Positions 26,137 to 34,287 of a stretch of DNA of 64,000 nt are shown here, in pieces. This DNA is from Sideroxyarcus emersonii (GTDB lineage Bacteria > Pseudomonadota > Gammaproteobacteria > Burkholderiales > Gallionellaceae): assembly GCF_021654335.1 (NCBI RefSeq), contig NZ_AP023423.1:590001-654000 (forward strand), given 5' to 3'. Below the pieces are notes generated by a model that was not told the origin of the DNA, made no database searches, and was given only the letters and a program-made list of their open reading frames with translations. A program made the position numbers and the translations under genes. Position 1 is the first letter of the stretch; the number at the start of each line of letters is the position of its first letter.

Positions 26137-26928
26137 ATGAAGAAACTGCTTGCTGGTTTGTTGTTGCTGATAATTGCCGGACGGGCTCTGGCGGATGATG
26201 GTTTCAGTCTGAGTGCCGGCTTGGATTACAGCACGGGCAAATACGGCAATGCTGTATCGACCGATATCCTGTATGTCCCCGTCATCGGTAAATATACGGC
26301 GGACAGGCTGAGCCTGATGCTGACGCTCCCGTATATCAGCGTTACCGGCCCGGGAGGCGTCATTCAAGGCTACGGGCGGGTGGTCTCTCCCGCGGGCGGC
26401 ACTGGCTTCGGACGCTCTGCCAGAGGGGGCGGCCTTGCCACCACTACCAATTCCGGACTGGGGGATGTCGTCACTTCGGCCGGTTATCTGGTCTACGCAG
26501 CCGATGAGCTGTCGCTCGATGTGGTCGGCAAGATCAAGTTCGGTACGGCCGATGAAAACAAGGGGCTGGGTACCGGCCAGAACGATTATTCGGCGCAAGT
26601 CGATGGCTCTTTCCGGCTGCATGATCGAACTTCGCTTTTTGCAACGGCGGGGTACAAAGTGGTGGGCGCGCCGGTCGGCATTGCCACGAACAACGTGGCC
26701 TTCGGTACGCTGGGTGTCAACCAGCAGTTGCGCGACGGTGCAAACGCAGGAGCGATGGTCAACGCGGCACAAAGCGCATTCGCGACCGGCGGCGCTCAGC
26801 GGGATGTGACCGTATATGCATCACAGGACCTTTCCCGCGGAACAAGCGTGCAAGCCAGCCTGCTGAAAGGTTTTGCCGATGGCAGCCCGGATTATGGCGG
26901 CAGGGTCATGATCACCGGCACGTTCTGA
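26137..26928 (+). CDS. Outer-membrane beta-barrel protein of unknown function
   Basis: The 263-residue precursor starts MKKLLAGLLLLIIAGRALA (signal) and continues as alternating strands with Gly/Tyr/aromatic patterns (LSLMLTLPYISVTGPGG; DRTSLFATAGYKVVGAP) and a terminal phenylalanine (MITGTF), the hallmark of barrels assembled by Bam. The ATG at 26137 is chosen over an upstream frame that has no signal peptide. It could be a channel or porin-like protein; the partner is unknown. Confidence 0.7.
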   Translation: MKKLLAGLLLLIIAGRALADDGFSLSAGLDYSTGKYGNAVSTDILYVPVIGKYTADRLSLMLTLPYISVTGPGGVIQGYGRVVSPAGGTGFGRSARGGGLATTTNSGLGDVVTSAGYLVYAADELSLDVVGKIKFGTADENKGLGTGQNDYSAQVDGSFRLHDRTSLFATAGYKVVGAPVGIATNNVAFGTLGVNQQLRDGANAGAMVNAAQSAFATGGAQRDVTVYASQDLSRGTSVQASLLKGFADGSPDYGGRVMITGTF

Positions 26929-27080
26929 CGGCGCTCCTTGCGGCAGAATGCAAAAGCGCCTGACTTGGCATGCGGCGGCATCTCGTCTCGTTCATGTCAA
27001 TGTCATCCGTTCGGAATAATTAAAGTTATCCGTTTCATTGTCGTAATTGCTGGGATTGGGCGACGCAGCCCTGTTGGTTC

Positions 27081-27086
27081 TATAAT
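27081..27086 (+). promoter_or_regulatory. Consensus -10 box of the diguanylate cyclase gene
   Basis: TATAAT, a perfect -10, lies 50 bp before the ATG at 27135. TTGGGC at 27056-27061 could be a -35 with a rather long 19-bp spacer. The preceding gap (26929-27080) shows nothing else. Confidence 0.45.
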
Positions 27087-27134
27087 TTGCCCCTGACCGC
27101 CGCAAGGATGGTTTGCGGTACGCATAAAGCCCGG

Positions 27135-28772
27135 ATGTTTTTGAGACTTGCACGTTCCATTTTCAGCTTCGCAGCGCCACTCGGCTTGGTGCTGTTTGCT
27201 GTTGTGGCAACATCGACCGCATGCCAGGCCTACCCGCAGAGACTCGATGGAAGCTGGTTCCAGGAACCTGAGCATTGGAGCTATCACGGCGAATCCCGGC
27301 CCGATGAAGTTTCCCTCTCGGCGGTGAGCGAAGTTGCGCATACCGGCGGACGCTTCATCTATCGGGCGGATTTCGAGATCCAGGCCGGCGAGCCCCTCGT
27401 GCTGGATTTCAAGAATTCCAGCGTCATCGGCCGGTTCCATCACTGGATATTCGACAGCGCGGGCAGGCAGGTTGCGGTGGCAGAAGGGGGCATCCAAAGC
27501 ACGGCAAACAATCCTTTCCTGTTGCGTCACGGCCGGGTTCTGCAATTGCCGCCCGGCCGGTACAGGCTGGTCAGCGAACTCTCCTCGCCCTTCTTCCTTG
27601 CGCAGCCGCAACCCTATCTCGACGACCTGCCGCATTACCAGCAAAGCATAAAACTGGGCAATGCGCTGGTACTCACCAGTCTGGGTGTCTTGCTGGGACT
27701 GGGGATCTATTACGCGATACTGGCACTGGCTCGCCATAGTGCCGTGGAAGGCATGTATGCCTTGTTCATCCTGGGCAACCTGTTCTACAACGGTACCGCA
27801 CTGCTGGTGTATCCGGATCTGTTCGGCCTGCACTGGTTCTACCTGATCAGCCTGCCCATCCTGTTTTCGAATTGCGCCTATGTCGTGTTCGTCATCGCCC
27901 TGCTGAACATCGGGCGCGATTCCAACCCCTTCCTGTATCGGGCGGGCAGAGGACTGCTGTATCTGCTGGGAGCATTCATCGTGCTGGCAATGCTGGCGCC
28001 GAACTGGTCGCTGGAGCTCGATCGCTATGGCGTTGGACTGTTCCTCAGCTATGGTCTGGTTGCCGGCATTGTGCGGGCACGGCAGGGGCATCCCCTGGCC
28101 CGAATGTATCTGGTTGCCATACTCGCCTTCTTTGCGCTGGGTGCGGTCTCGATCTCCATGAGCAGGCTGCAGGACGTTTATACCATCTACATGGAGCACC
28201 TCGGCCTGACAGCGGTCACCGTGGAGGCGCTATTGCTGGCACTGGTGCTGGCGCAGCAGTTTGCCCGGCTCCACCGCGAAAAGGAGGATGCCTTGCAACG
28301 GCTCCATCGTAGCCAGCAGATCGCGCGTACCGATACACTGACCGGTTTGCCCAACCGCTATGTGCTGGAAAACGAACTGGAACAGTTGCCGCTGCAAGGC
28401 AGCCTGACCTTCATCGATCTCGATGGCCTGAAGTATTACAATGATCGTTTCGGGCATGAGCGCGGTGACGAGCTGTTGCGACGCTTTGCCCACGTGCTCG
28501 ATGGGCGGTTGCCCAAGCATGCCAACCTGCATCGCCTGGGCGGTGACGAATTTGCCATCACCTGCCGGAACGGCGATCTCTTCGCCATCGACGCCATCAT
28601 GGAGGCCACGATGGGCGAATTGCGCCGCGAAGGGTTCGAGTTCGCCGGTGCCAGCTTCGGGTCGGTCCATGTGCACGAGAACCCGGCCAAAGACAATCTC
28701 ATGCGCATTGCCGACGAGCGCATGTACGCCAACAAGCGCAGGCGCAAGTCGGACATCACGGCTGAAGCTTGA
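27135..28772 (+). CDS. Membrane diguanylate cyclase (7TMR-DISM plus GGDEF)
   Basis: The 545-residue protein (from ATG 27135; ATG 27108 is possible) has a signal-like N-terminus, an extracytoplasmic DISMED2-type sensor (~residues 35-165, RLDGSWFQEPEHWSY), seven hydrophobic segments (~175-390) and a GGDEF domain with LGGDEFA near residue 468. It should make c-di-GMP in response to a periplasmic ligand. The inhibitory RxxD site expected just before GGDEF is absent (ANLHRLGG). The MshE-like ATPase encoded at 50796-52502 has the repeats that bind c-di-GMP, so a link to pilus control is plausible. Confidence 0.85.
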   Translation: MFLRLARSIFSFAAPLGLVLFAVVATSTACQAYPQRLDGSWFQEPEHWSYHGESRPDEVSLSAVSEVAHTGGRFIYRADFEIQAGEPLVLDFKNSSVIGRFHHWIFDSAGRQVAVAEGGIQSTANNPFLLRHGRVLQLPPGRYRLVSELSSPFFLAQPQPYLDDLPHYQQSIKLGNALVLTSLGVLLGLGIYYAILALARHSAVEGMYALFILGNLFYNGTALLVYPDLFGLHWFYLISLPILFSNCAYVVFVIALLNIGRDSNPFLYRAGRGLLYLLGAFIVLAMLAPNWSLELDRYGVGLFLSYGLVAGIVRARQGHPLARMYLVAILAFFALGAVSISMSRLQDVYTIYMEHLGLTAVTVEALLLALVLAQQFARLHREKEDALQRLHRSQQIARTDTLTGLPNRYVLENELEQLPLQGSLTFIDLDGLKYYNDRFGHERGDELLRRFAHVLDGRLPKHANLHRLGGDEFAITCRNGDLFAIDAIMEATMGELRREGFEFAGASFGSVHVHENPAKDNLMRIADERMYANKRRRKSDITAEA

Positions 28773-28817
28773 GACCGGAGTCGCTTGATCTGCATGCCGT
28801 CCGCTGCGGGGCGGCGA

Positions 28818-28855
28818 GGGTATATACCCCGGACTATATCTTTTGGCATATACCC
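28818..28855. promoter_or_regulatory. Paired GGGTATAT palindromes
   Basis: GGGTATATACCC (28818-28829) is a perfect 12-bp palindrome. Fifteen bp on, GGCATATACCC (28845-28855) is the near copy in inverted form (GGGTATATGCC on the other strand). They lie in the 234-bp gap between the diguanylate cyclase and the 97-aa gene. Possible operator pair; the regulator is unknown. Confidence 0.4.
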
Positions 28856-29006
28856 TGATATCGCTCTTGGTGCTAGATTCATGGCGGTTCATGCGGGAGA
28901 ATGGCCGGGCCGCCAGATGATGTCGTAATTTCCCATGCATCTCCTCATGACGAAAGGCGCCCGTGCGCCGGTTTCTGTTTCCAGTCAGATGAAGAGGAAG
29001 GTTATT

Positions 29007-29300
29007 ATGGCTATCAAGATCGTCGCGCCCAAAGCACCCAGTCCGCCAGTATTGCCGGCCGATCTGGCATCCGATCTTTCGCTGGTCCAGCAGCATTTCC
29101 CGAACATCGGTGCAAAGATTTCGCAGATGTGGGGCGCGGTCGCATTGCAGAATTACCTCAGCAGGGTCATCCTTGACGAACGCGGGGGGCGCCAGGGCTT
29201 CCCGTTGCATGTGCTGACTGCATTGATACGGCTGCATGAGCATCACGCCACCTTGATGCCCGAGATTGATACGGGAGACCCCTGGGGGCATCTCGTTTGA
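29007..29300 (+). CDS. Small unknown protein
   Basis: The 97-residue soluble protein has a Pro-rich start and a helical C-terminus (LHVLTALIRLHEHHATLMP) with closely spaced histidines. I do not recognise a family. GAGGAAGG 6-13 bp before the ATG at 29007 supports this start over the upstream in-frame ATG. It lies between a diguanylate cyclase and the converging cyanophycin synthetase gene. Confidence 0.55.
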   Translation: MAIKIVAPKAPSPPVLPADLASDLSLVQQHFPNIGAKISQMWGAVALQNYLSRVILDERGGRQGFPLHVLTALIRLHEHHATLMPEIDTGDPWGHLV

Positions 29301-29332
29301 CTGTCGTTGCGGTTTGACGGTTTGACGGCTTG

Positions 29333-29348
29333 CCGGATCGGAATCCGG
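29333..29348. terminator. Hairpin between convergent genes
   Basis: CCGGAT-CGGA-ATCCGG is a perfect 6-bp stem in the 95-bp gap after the 97-aa gene and downstream of the leftward cyanophycin synthetase. No T-run follows, so terminator activity is uncertain. A tandem GGTTTGAC pair (29311-29326) adjoins it. Confidence 0.3.
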
Positions 29349-29395
29349 TCGCTCCGCAGGTTTCCCCGGATGCCGCATGGACATGATGCTGTCGG

Positions 29396-31966
29396 TCAGG
29401 CTTCTGCTACTCTCCTGGCGATATGAACAAGCGCCTCGTCGACCTGATCGATCAGGATCAGGCAGAGGTCGCCCGGTTGCAGGCGCGACAGGGCGGTATC
29501 GATCGCCAGAAACTCTCCCGTGATCTCGTCCACCAGCCTGGCCCGTTGGGCATGAACCAGTCCGCGGCGCAGCAACGCCAGTACCTCTCCGTCTGCGCGG
29601 CCGCGCTGACACTGGTCCTGATACAGGACGATCTCGTCGAACACATCGCCCAGGATCTCGGTCTGGCGGATGATGTCGACATCGCGGCGGTCGCCGGCGC
29701 CGCTGATCACCGCCACGCGTTTGTTGGCCGGAATGCTCTCGATGGCGGGTACCAGCGCGAGGATCGCATCCGGATTGTGGCCGTAGTCGGCGATGACGCT
29801 GGCGCCCCGATAATCGAAGAAGTTGAATCTGCCGGGAGCGGTTTGCGCATCGTTGACGAACGAGGCCAGGCCGGCGCGTATCGTTTCCCACTCCACCTTC
29901 GCTGCCCAGGCCGCCGCCACCGCGGCCATCGCGTTCTCCACCTGGAAGCCGATCGTGCCGTTGCGTGTCAGGGGGATGCCGGAGAGCGGGAAGCGGTGTT
30001 CTTCGGTATTCTGGGCAGCGACGATATGGCCGTCGTGGACGTGGACCACGCGCTGGCCGCGTGCCCTGTGCATGGCAATGACCGGGTGATGCCGGTCGTG
30101 GGCGAAGAACGTCACGCTGCCGGGGCACACATTCGCCATCTGCACGCACATCGGGTCGGCGGCATTGAGTACAGCGGTGCCATGCGGCGCGACGTTCTGC
30201 ACGACCACGCGCTTGACCACGGCGAGGTCTTCGACGGTGCTGATGTAGTTGAGGCCCAGGTGATCGCCCATGCCGATGTTGGTGACCACCGCGACATCGC
30301 AGGCATCGAACGCCAGTCCCTCGCGCAATACGCCGCCGCGCGCGGTTTCCAGCACGGCCGCGTCGACGTCGGGATGCAGCAGCACGTTGCGCGCGCTCTT
30401 CGGGCCGCTGCAATCGCCGGTATCGATGCGTTTGCCGTCGATGTACACACCGTCGGAATTGGTCATGCCGACGCGCAAGCCCTTGCGCCCCAGGAAGTGT
30501 GCAATCAGCCGCACCGTAGTGGTCTTGCCGTTGGTGCCAGCCACGGTCACCAGCGGGATGCGGCCAGTCTCGCCTTGCGGGAACATCATGGCGATGATCG
30601 CTTCGCCCACCGCACGGCCCTTGCCGAACGAGGGTTGCAGGTGCATGCGCAGGCCGGGGGCGGCATTCACCTCGACGATGCCGCCTTCCTGTTCCTGCAG
30701 CGGTTTGAGCACGCTGTTGCACACCACGTCGACACCGCAGATGTCCAGGCCGATCATCTGCGCCGCGGCGACTGCGCTGGCGGCCAGATCCGGATGCACG
30801 TCGTCGGTGACGTCGGTGGCCGAGCCGCCGGTGCTGAGATTGGCATTGTTGCGCAGCACGACGCGCACGCCTTTCTTCGGGATGGAGTCGGTGTTGTAGC
30901 CCTGTGCACCCAGCCTTGCCAGCGCGATCTCGTCGATATGGATCCGGGTCAGCGAGGTGGCGTGCCCATCGCCGCGGCGCGGGTCGCTGTTCACCTGGTC
31001 GATCAATTCGCGCACGGTATGCACGCCATCGCCCACGACCATCGGCGGGTCGCGGCGCGCAGCAGCCACGACCTGGTTGCCCACCACCAGCAGGCGGAAA
31101 TCGTAGCCGGGGATATAGCGTTCAACCAGTATCTCCGAACTGATCTCGTTCGCCGCATGGTAGGCGATGTTCAATTGCTCGCGCGTGACAACATTGGCGG
31201 TGACGCCCTTGCCCTGGTTGCCGTCCTGCGGCTTGACCACCACCGGCGCGCCGATTTCGCACAAGGCTGCCCAGGCATCCTCCGCACTGGACACCGGGCG
31301 GCCGCCGGGCACGGGAGCGCCGACCGCATCGAGCAGTTTCTTGGTCAGGTCCTTGTCCTGGGCGATCGATTCCGCAATGGCGCTGCTGCGATCCGTTTCG
31401 GCAGCCTGGATGCGGCGTTGCTTGCTGCCCCAGCCGAACTGCACCAGGCTGCCGCGAGTCAGGCGGCGGAAGGGAATGCCGCGTGCGATGGCCGCTTCGA
31501 CGATCGCGCCGGTGCTGGGGCCGAGGCGTTCATCCACGTCCAGTTCGCGCAATTCGGCCAGGGCGGCAGCCAGGTCGAAGTCGGCGTTATGCAATGCGGC
31601 GTTGCACAACTGCTGCGCCAATTCGAAAGCCCTGCGTCCGACCTTTTCCTGGCTGTATTCGACCACTACCTGATAGACGCCTTTTTCGAAGGTGGCCGTG
31701 GTTCGGCTGAAGGTGACCGGGCAACCGGCTTGCGCCTGCAAATCCAATGCGGCCAGTTCCAGGGCGCGGGCCAACGGGACCGCTTCCTTGCGGCCTGCCA
31801 CTTGCAGGAAGGCGATCTCGGGAAACAGGGCGCGCAGGCGTTTTTCGTAGCCGTCTATCCGGGCGATATCCTGCTCCACCTCGTCGCAGTGGACGATGGC
31901 CTCGATGGCGGTGTGCCGGCTCCACAAATTCGGGCCGCGTAGCGCGCGGATGCGAGACACTTCCAT
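29396..31966 (-). CDS. cphA: Cyanophycin synthetase
   Basis: CphA polymerises aspartate and arginine to the nitrogen store cyanophycin. The 856-residue protein has the N-terminal domain (RALRGPNLWSRH), an ATP-grasp domain with VVVKPQDGNQGKGV near residue 245, and a Mur-ligase-like C-terminal half with the P-loop VAGTNGKTTT near residue 480, followed by TNSDGVYIDG and GAGDRRDVD in the last third. It is full length for the family. The start is the ATG at 31966, 40 bp after the related truncated gene. In this order it is probably one transcript with the upstream cphA' gene. Confidence 0.95.
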   Translation of the reverse strand: MEVSRIRALRGPNLWSRHTAIEAIVHCDEVEQDIARIDGYEKRLRALFPEIAFLQVAGRKEAVPLARALELAALDLQAQAGCPVTFSRTTATFEKGVYQVVVEYSQEKVGRRAFELAQQLCNAALHNADFDLAAALAELRELDVDERLGPSTGAIVEAAIARGIPFRRLTRGSLVQFGWGSKQRRIQAAETDRSSAIAESIAQDKDLTKKLLDAVGAPVPGGRPVSSAEDAWAALCEIGAPVVVKPQDGNQGKGVTANVVTREQLNIAYHAANEISSEILVERYIPGYDFRLLVVGNQVVAAARRDPPMVVGDGVHTVRELIDQVNSDPRRGDGHATSLTRIHIDEIALARLGAQGYNTDSIPKKGVRVVLRNNANLSTGGSATDVTDDVHPDLAASAVAAAQMIGLDICGVDVVCNSVLKPLQEQEGGIVEVNAAPGLRMHLQPSFGKGRAVGEAIIAMMFPQGETGRIPLVTVAGTNGKTTTVRLIAHFLGRKGLRVGMTNSDGVYIDGKRIDTGDCSGPKSARNVLLHPDVDAAVLETARGGVLREGLAFDACDVAVVTNIGMGDHLGLNYISTVEDLAVVKRVVVQNVAPHGTAVLNAADPMCVQMANVCPGSVTFFAHDRHHPVIAMHRARGQRVVHVHDGHIVAAQNTEEHRFPLSGIPLTRNGTIGFQVENAMAAVAAAWAAKVEWETIRAGLASFVNDAQTAPGRFNFFDYRGASVIADYGHNPDAILALVPAIESIPANKRVAVISGAGDRRDVDIIRQTEILGDVFDEIVLYQDQCQRGRADGEVLALLRRGLVHAQRARLVDEITGEFLAIDTALSRLQPGDLCLILIDQVDEALVHIARRVAEA

Positions 31967-32006
31967 CAGACGATACCCTTTGCATTGATCATGGCCGTTG
32001 GCGATC

Positions 32007-34151
32007 CTAAGGTGTGTACGTCGCCAGGCCGCCGCGGATGAGTTCCACCGGCACGGCCAGCGCCCAGGCCGCCGCGACTGTGGCCAGTACGCTGTCCAGT
32101 TGCTGCGGGTCGGGCATGTTCGCCAGCACCGGTACCTGTGCCAGCCCGATCGCTTCGGATTCGTCCATGCCCGCGATGCAGACGATATGGCCTGCCTTGA
32201 CCAGCACCGCCCGGCCGCCTTGCCGCAAGTGGCTGGCGATCAATTCGGTCTCGCCAGTGCGCGAGAAGAAGATCACTTCGCCATCGCAGTATTCGGCCAG
32301 CGGCGCGACCAGCGGATCGGCGGCGTTCAGCACGGCGACACCTTCCGGCAGAACCACGTCGACCTGAGTGCGGAACACATTGCATACCTGCTCCGGGGTC
32401 TCGATGTAGTACTTGCCGAAATGCCGTGCGGCATCGATATTGGTGACGATGCCGATCTGGCATCGATCGTAGCCCAGCCCCTCGGTCAAGATGGTATCGC
32501 TGCCGTTCTCGATCACCGCGACTTCCACGCTGCGATTGAGCAATACCTTTTGCGCGCTGGCCCAGTTGGCGGCGTCGTGCTGGTCGATCAGGCGTTGTGC
32601 GAAATACAGGCCGTCGGCGCAGGCGAGGCCGGCATGGCTGCCGCGCAGATGCAGCAACCTTGCCAGCATGCGGGCGGTCAGGCTCTTGCCATTGGTGCCG
32701 CTGATGCCGACCACCGGGATGCGTCCATTCCTGCCTTCCGCGAACAGATTGTCGATGATCGCCTTGCCGACCGGGCGCGGCTGCCCCTCGGCCGGCTTGA
32801 GATGCATGAGCAGGCCGGGGCCGGCATTGATCTCGACGACGGCGCCGCCCTGTTCGGCGAGCGGGCGGGAGATATCCTCCGCCACCAGGTCGACGCCGGC
32901 GATGTCCAGGCCGATGACCCGCGCCGCCAGGGCGACCGTTGCCGCCACTTCCGGATGGACCGCGTCGGTCACGTCGATAGATACGTTGCCGTTGCGCTGA
33001 ACCAGCACCCGCTTGCCTTGCGGCGGGACCGAGTCGGCAGTGTAGCCCTGCCGTTCAAGCTCGAACCGGATCGCCGCGTCCTCATCCAGCATGATCAGGT
33101 CGAGCGGAAACTCTTCGCTCGGTCCGCGCCGCGGATCGGTGTTGATCTGGGTATCGATGAGTTGCCTTATGGTCGAGTGTCCATCCGCCACCAGCGATAC
33201 CGATTCTCCGCGCGCTGCCGCCGCCAGGCGGCCGCCCACCACCAGCAGGCGATGCTCGTTGCCGCGGATGAATCGTTCGACCATCACCTCGCTGCCTTCC
33301 GCATCGGCGAGATGGAAGGCGGCCTCGATTTCTTCGCGCGTCGTCAATTCGGCGGAGACGCCGCGCCCGTGGTTCGCGTCGCTCGGTTTGACCACTACCG
33401 GCACACCGATCTCCTCGGCGGCTTCCCAGGCATCCGCCGGGCTGTCCACGATGCGGCCTTCCGGCACCGGCACGCCGCAGGCGCTCAGCAGGCTCTTGGA
33501 CAGGTCCTTGTCGCGCGAGATGCCCTCGGCGATGGCGCTGGTCTGGTCGGTCTCCGCGGTCCAGATCCTGCGCTGGTGCACGCCGTGGCCGAATTGCACC
33601 AGATTGCCGTCGTTCAGGCGTATCGAAGGTATGCCGCGGTCGGTGGCCGCCTCCACGATGCACGCGGTGCTGGGCCCCAGGCACAGGGAATCCACCATCT
33701 CGTGCAGTTGGGCGACCGCCCCCGCCACGTCGAACGGCTTGTCCTGCATCGCAGCCAGGATCAGGTCGCGGGCGGCATGCAGGGCGGCGTGCGTTACCTG
33801 TTCGTTGCGCGAACGTACGACAACCTTGTAGATGCCGCGCACCGAGGTGCCGCGTGCCTTGCCGAAACCGCTCTGCATGCCGGCCAGGTTCTGCAATTCG
33901 ATGGTGACGTGTTCGAGGATATGTCCGGGCCAGGTGCCTTCGCGCAGCCGCTGCAGGAAACCGCCGCGCTCACCGATGCTGCAGCGGTGCTCGATCAGCG
34001 AAGGCAGCCAGGCCGACAGGCGTTCGTAGTAGCCGGGAATGGTGTTGGACGGCGAGTCTTCCAGATCGCCGATATCCAGCCAGACTTCCAGAACGGGACG
34101 GTAGGTCCAGATGTTCGGGCCGCGCAGCGGCAAAATTTTAAGAAACTCCAT
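32007..34151 (-). CDS. Cyanophycin synthetase paralogue, C-terminally shortened (CphA')
   Basis: The 714-residue protein is clearly related to its neighbour (PLRGPNIWTYR; LGPSTACIVEAA) and keeps the ATP-grasp motif VVKPSDANHGRGV (~residue 255) and a P-loop ISGTNGKSLTARML (~residue 485). It ends soon after the central Mur-ligase domain and lacks most of the C-terminal domain. Paired cphA/cphA' genes are known in betaproteobacteria such as Cupriavidus; CphA' may act with CphA or use other primers. The ATG at 34151 is supported by GGGAAG 5 bp upstream; the longer frame to 34184 is not needed. Confidence 0.9.
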   Translation of the reverse strand: MEFLKILPLRGPNIWTYRPVLEVWLDIGDLEDSPSNTIPGYYERLSAWLPSLIEHRCSIGERGGFLQRLREGTWPGHILEHVTIELQNLAGMQSGFGKARGTSVRGIYKVVVRSRNEQVTHAALHAARDLILAAMQDKPFDVAGAVAQLHEMVDSLCLGPSTACIVEAATDRGIPSIRLNDGNLVQFGHGVHQRRIWTAETDQTSAIAEGISRDKDLSKSLLSACGVPVPEGRIVDSPADAWEAAEEIGVPVVVKPSDANHGRGVSAELTTREEIEAAFHLADAEGSEVMVERFIRGNEHRLLVVGGRLAAAARGESVSLVADGHSTIRQLIDTQINTDPRRGPSEEFPLDLIMLDEDAAIRFELERQGYTADSVPPQGKRVLVQRNGNVSIDVTDAVHPEVAATVALAARVIGLDIAGVDLVAEDISRPLAEQGGAVVEINAGPGLLMHLKPAEGQPRPVGKAIIDNLFAEGRNGRIPVVGISGTNGKSLTARMLARLLHLRGSHAGLACADGLYFAQRLIDQHDAANWASAQKVLLNRSVEVAVIENGSDTILTEGLGYDRCQIGIVTNIDAARHFGKYYIETPEQVCNVFRTQVDVVLPEGVAVLNAADPLVAPLAEYCDGEVIFFSRTGETELIASHLRQGGRAVLVKAGHIVCIAGMDESEAIGLAQVPVLANMPDPQQLDSVLATVAAAWALAVPVELIRGGLATYTP

Positions 34152-34287
34152 CGAACTTCCCGGGCGAACTTGGATTGGCCGCAAGCGCGACTCGGAGCGC
34201 CATAGGGCAATGCATTCAAAAAGGTATCCAGTTTACAGAGGGTTTGCGGTTTATCCAAGATGGCGCCTGTAGTAAACTTCAAACCCT

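Noticed and set aside
29423..34205. Long plus-strand open frames (839 and 735 codons) opposite the cyanophycin synthetase genes
   Set aside because: They mirror the real genes, have His/Asp/Ala-rich nonsense composition, no ribosome sites and no recognisable domain; they arise from high GC in the antisense frame.
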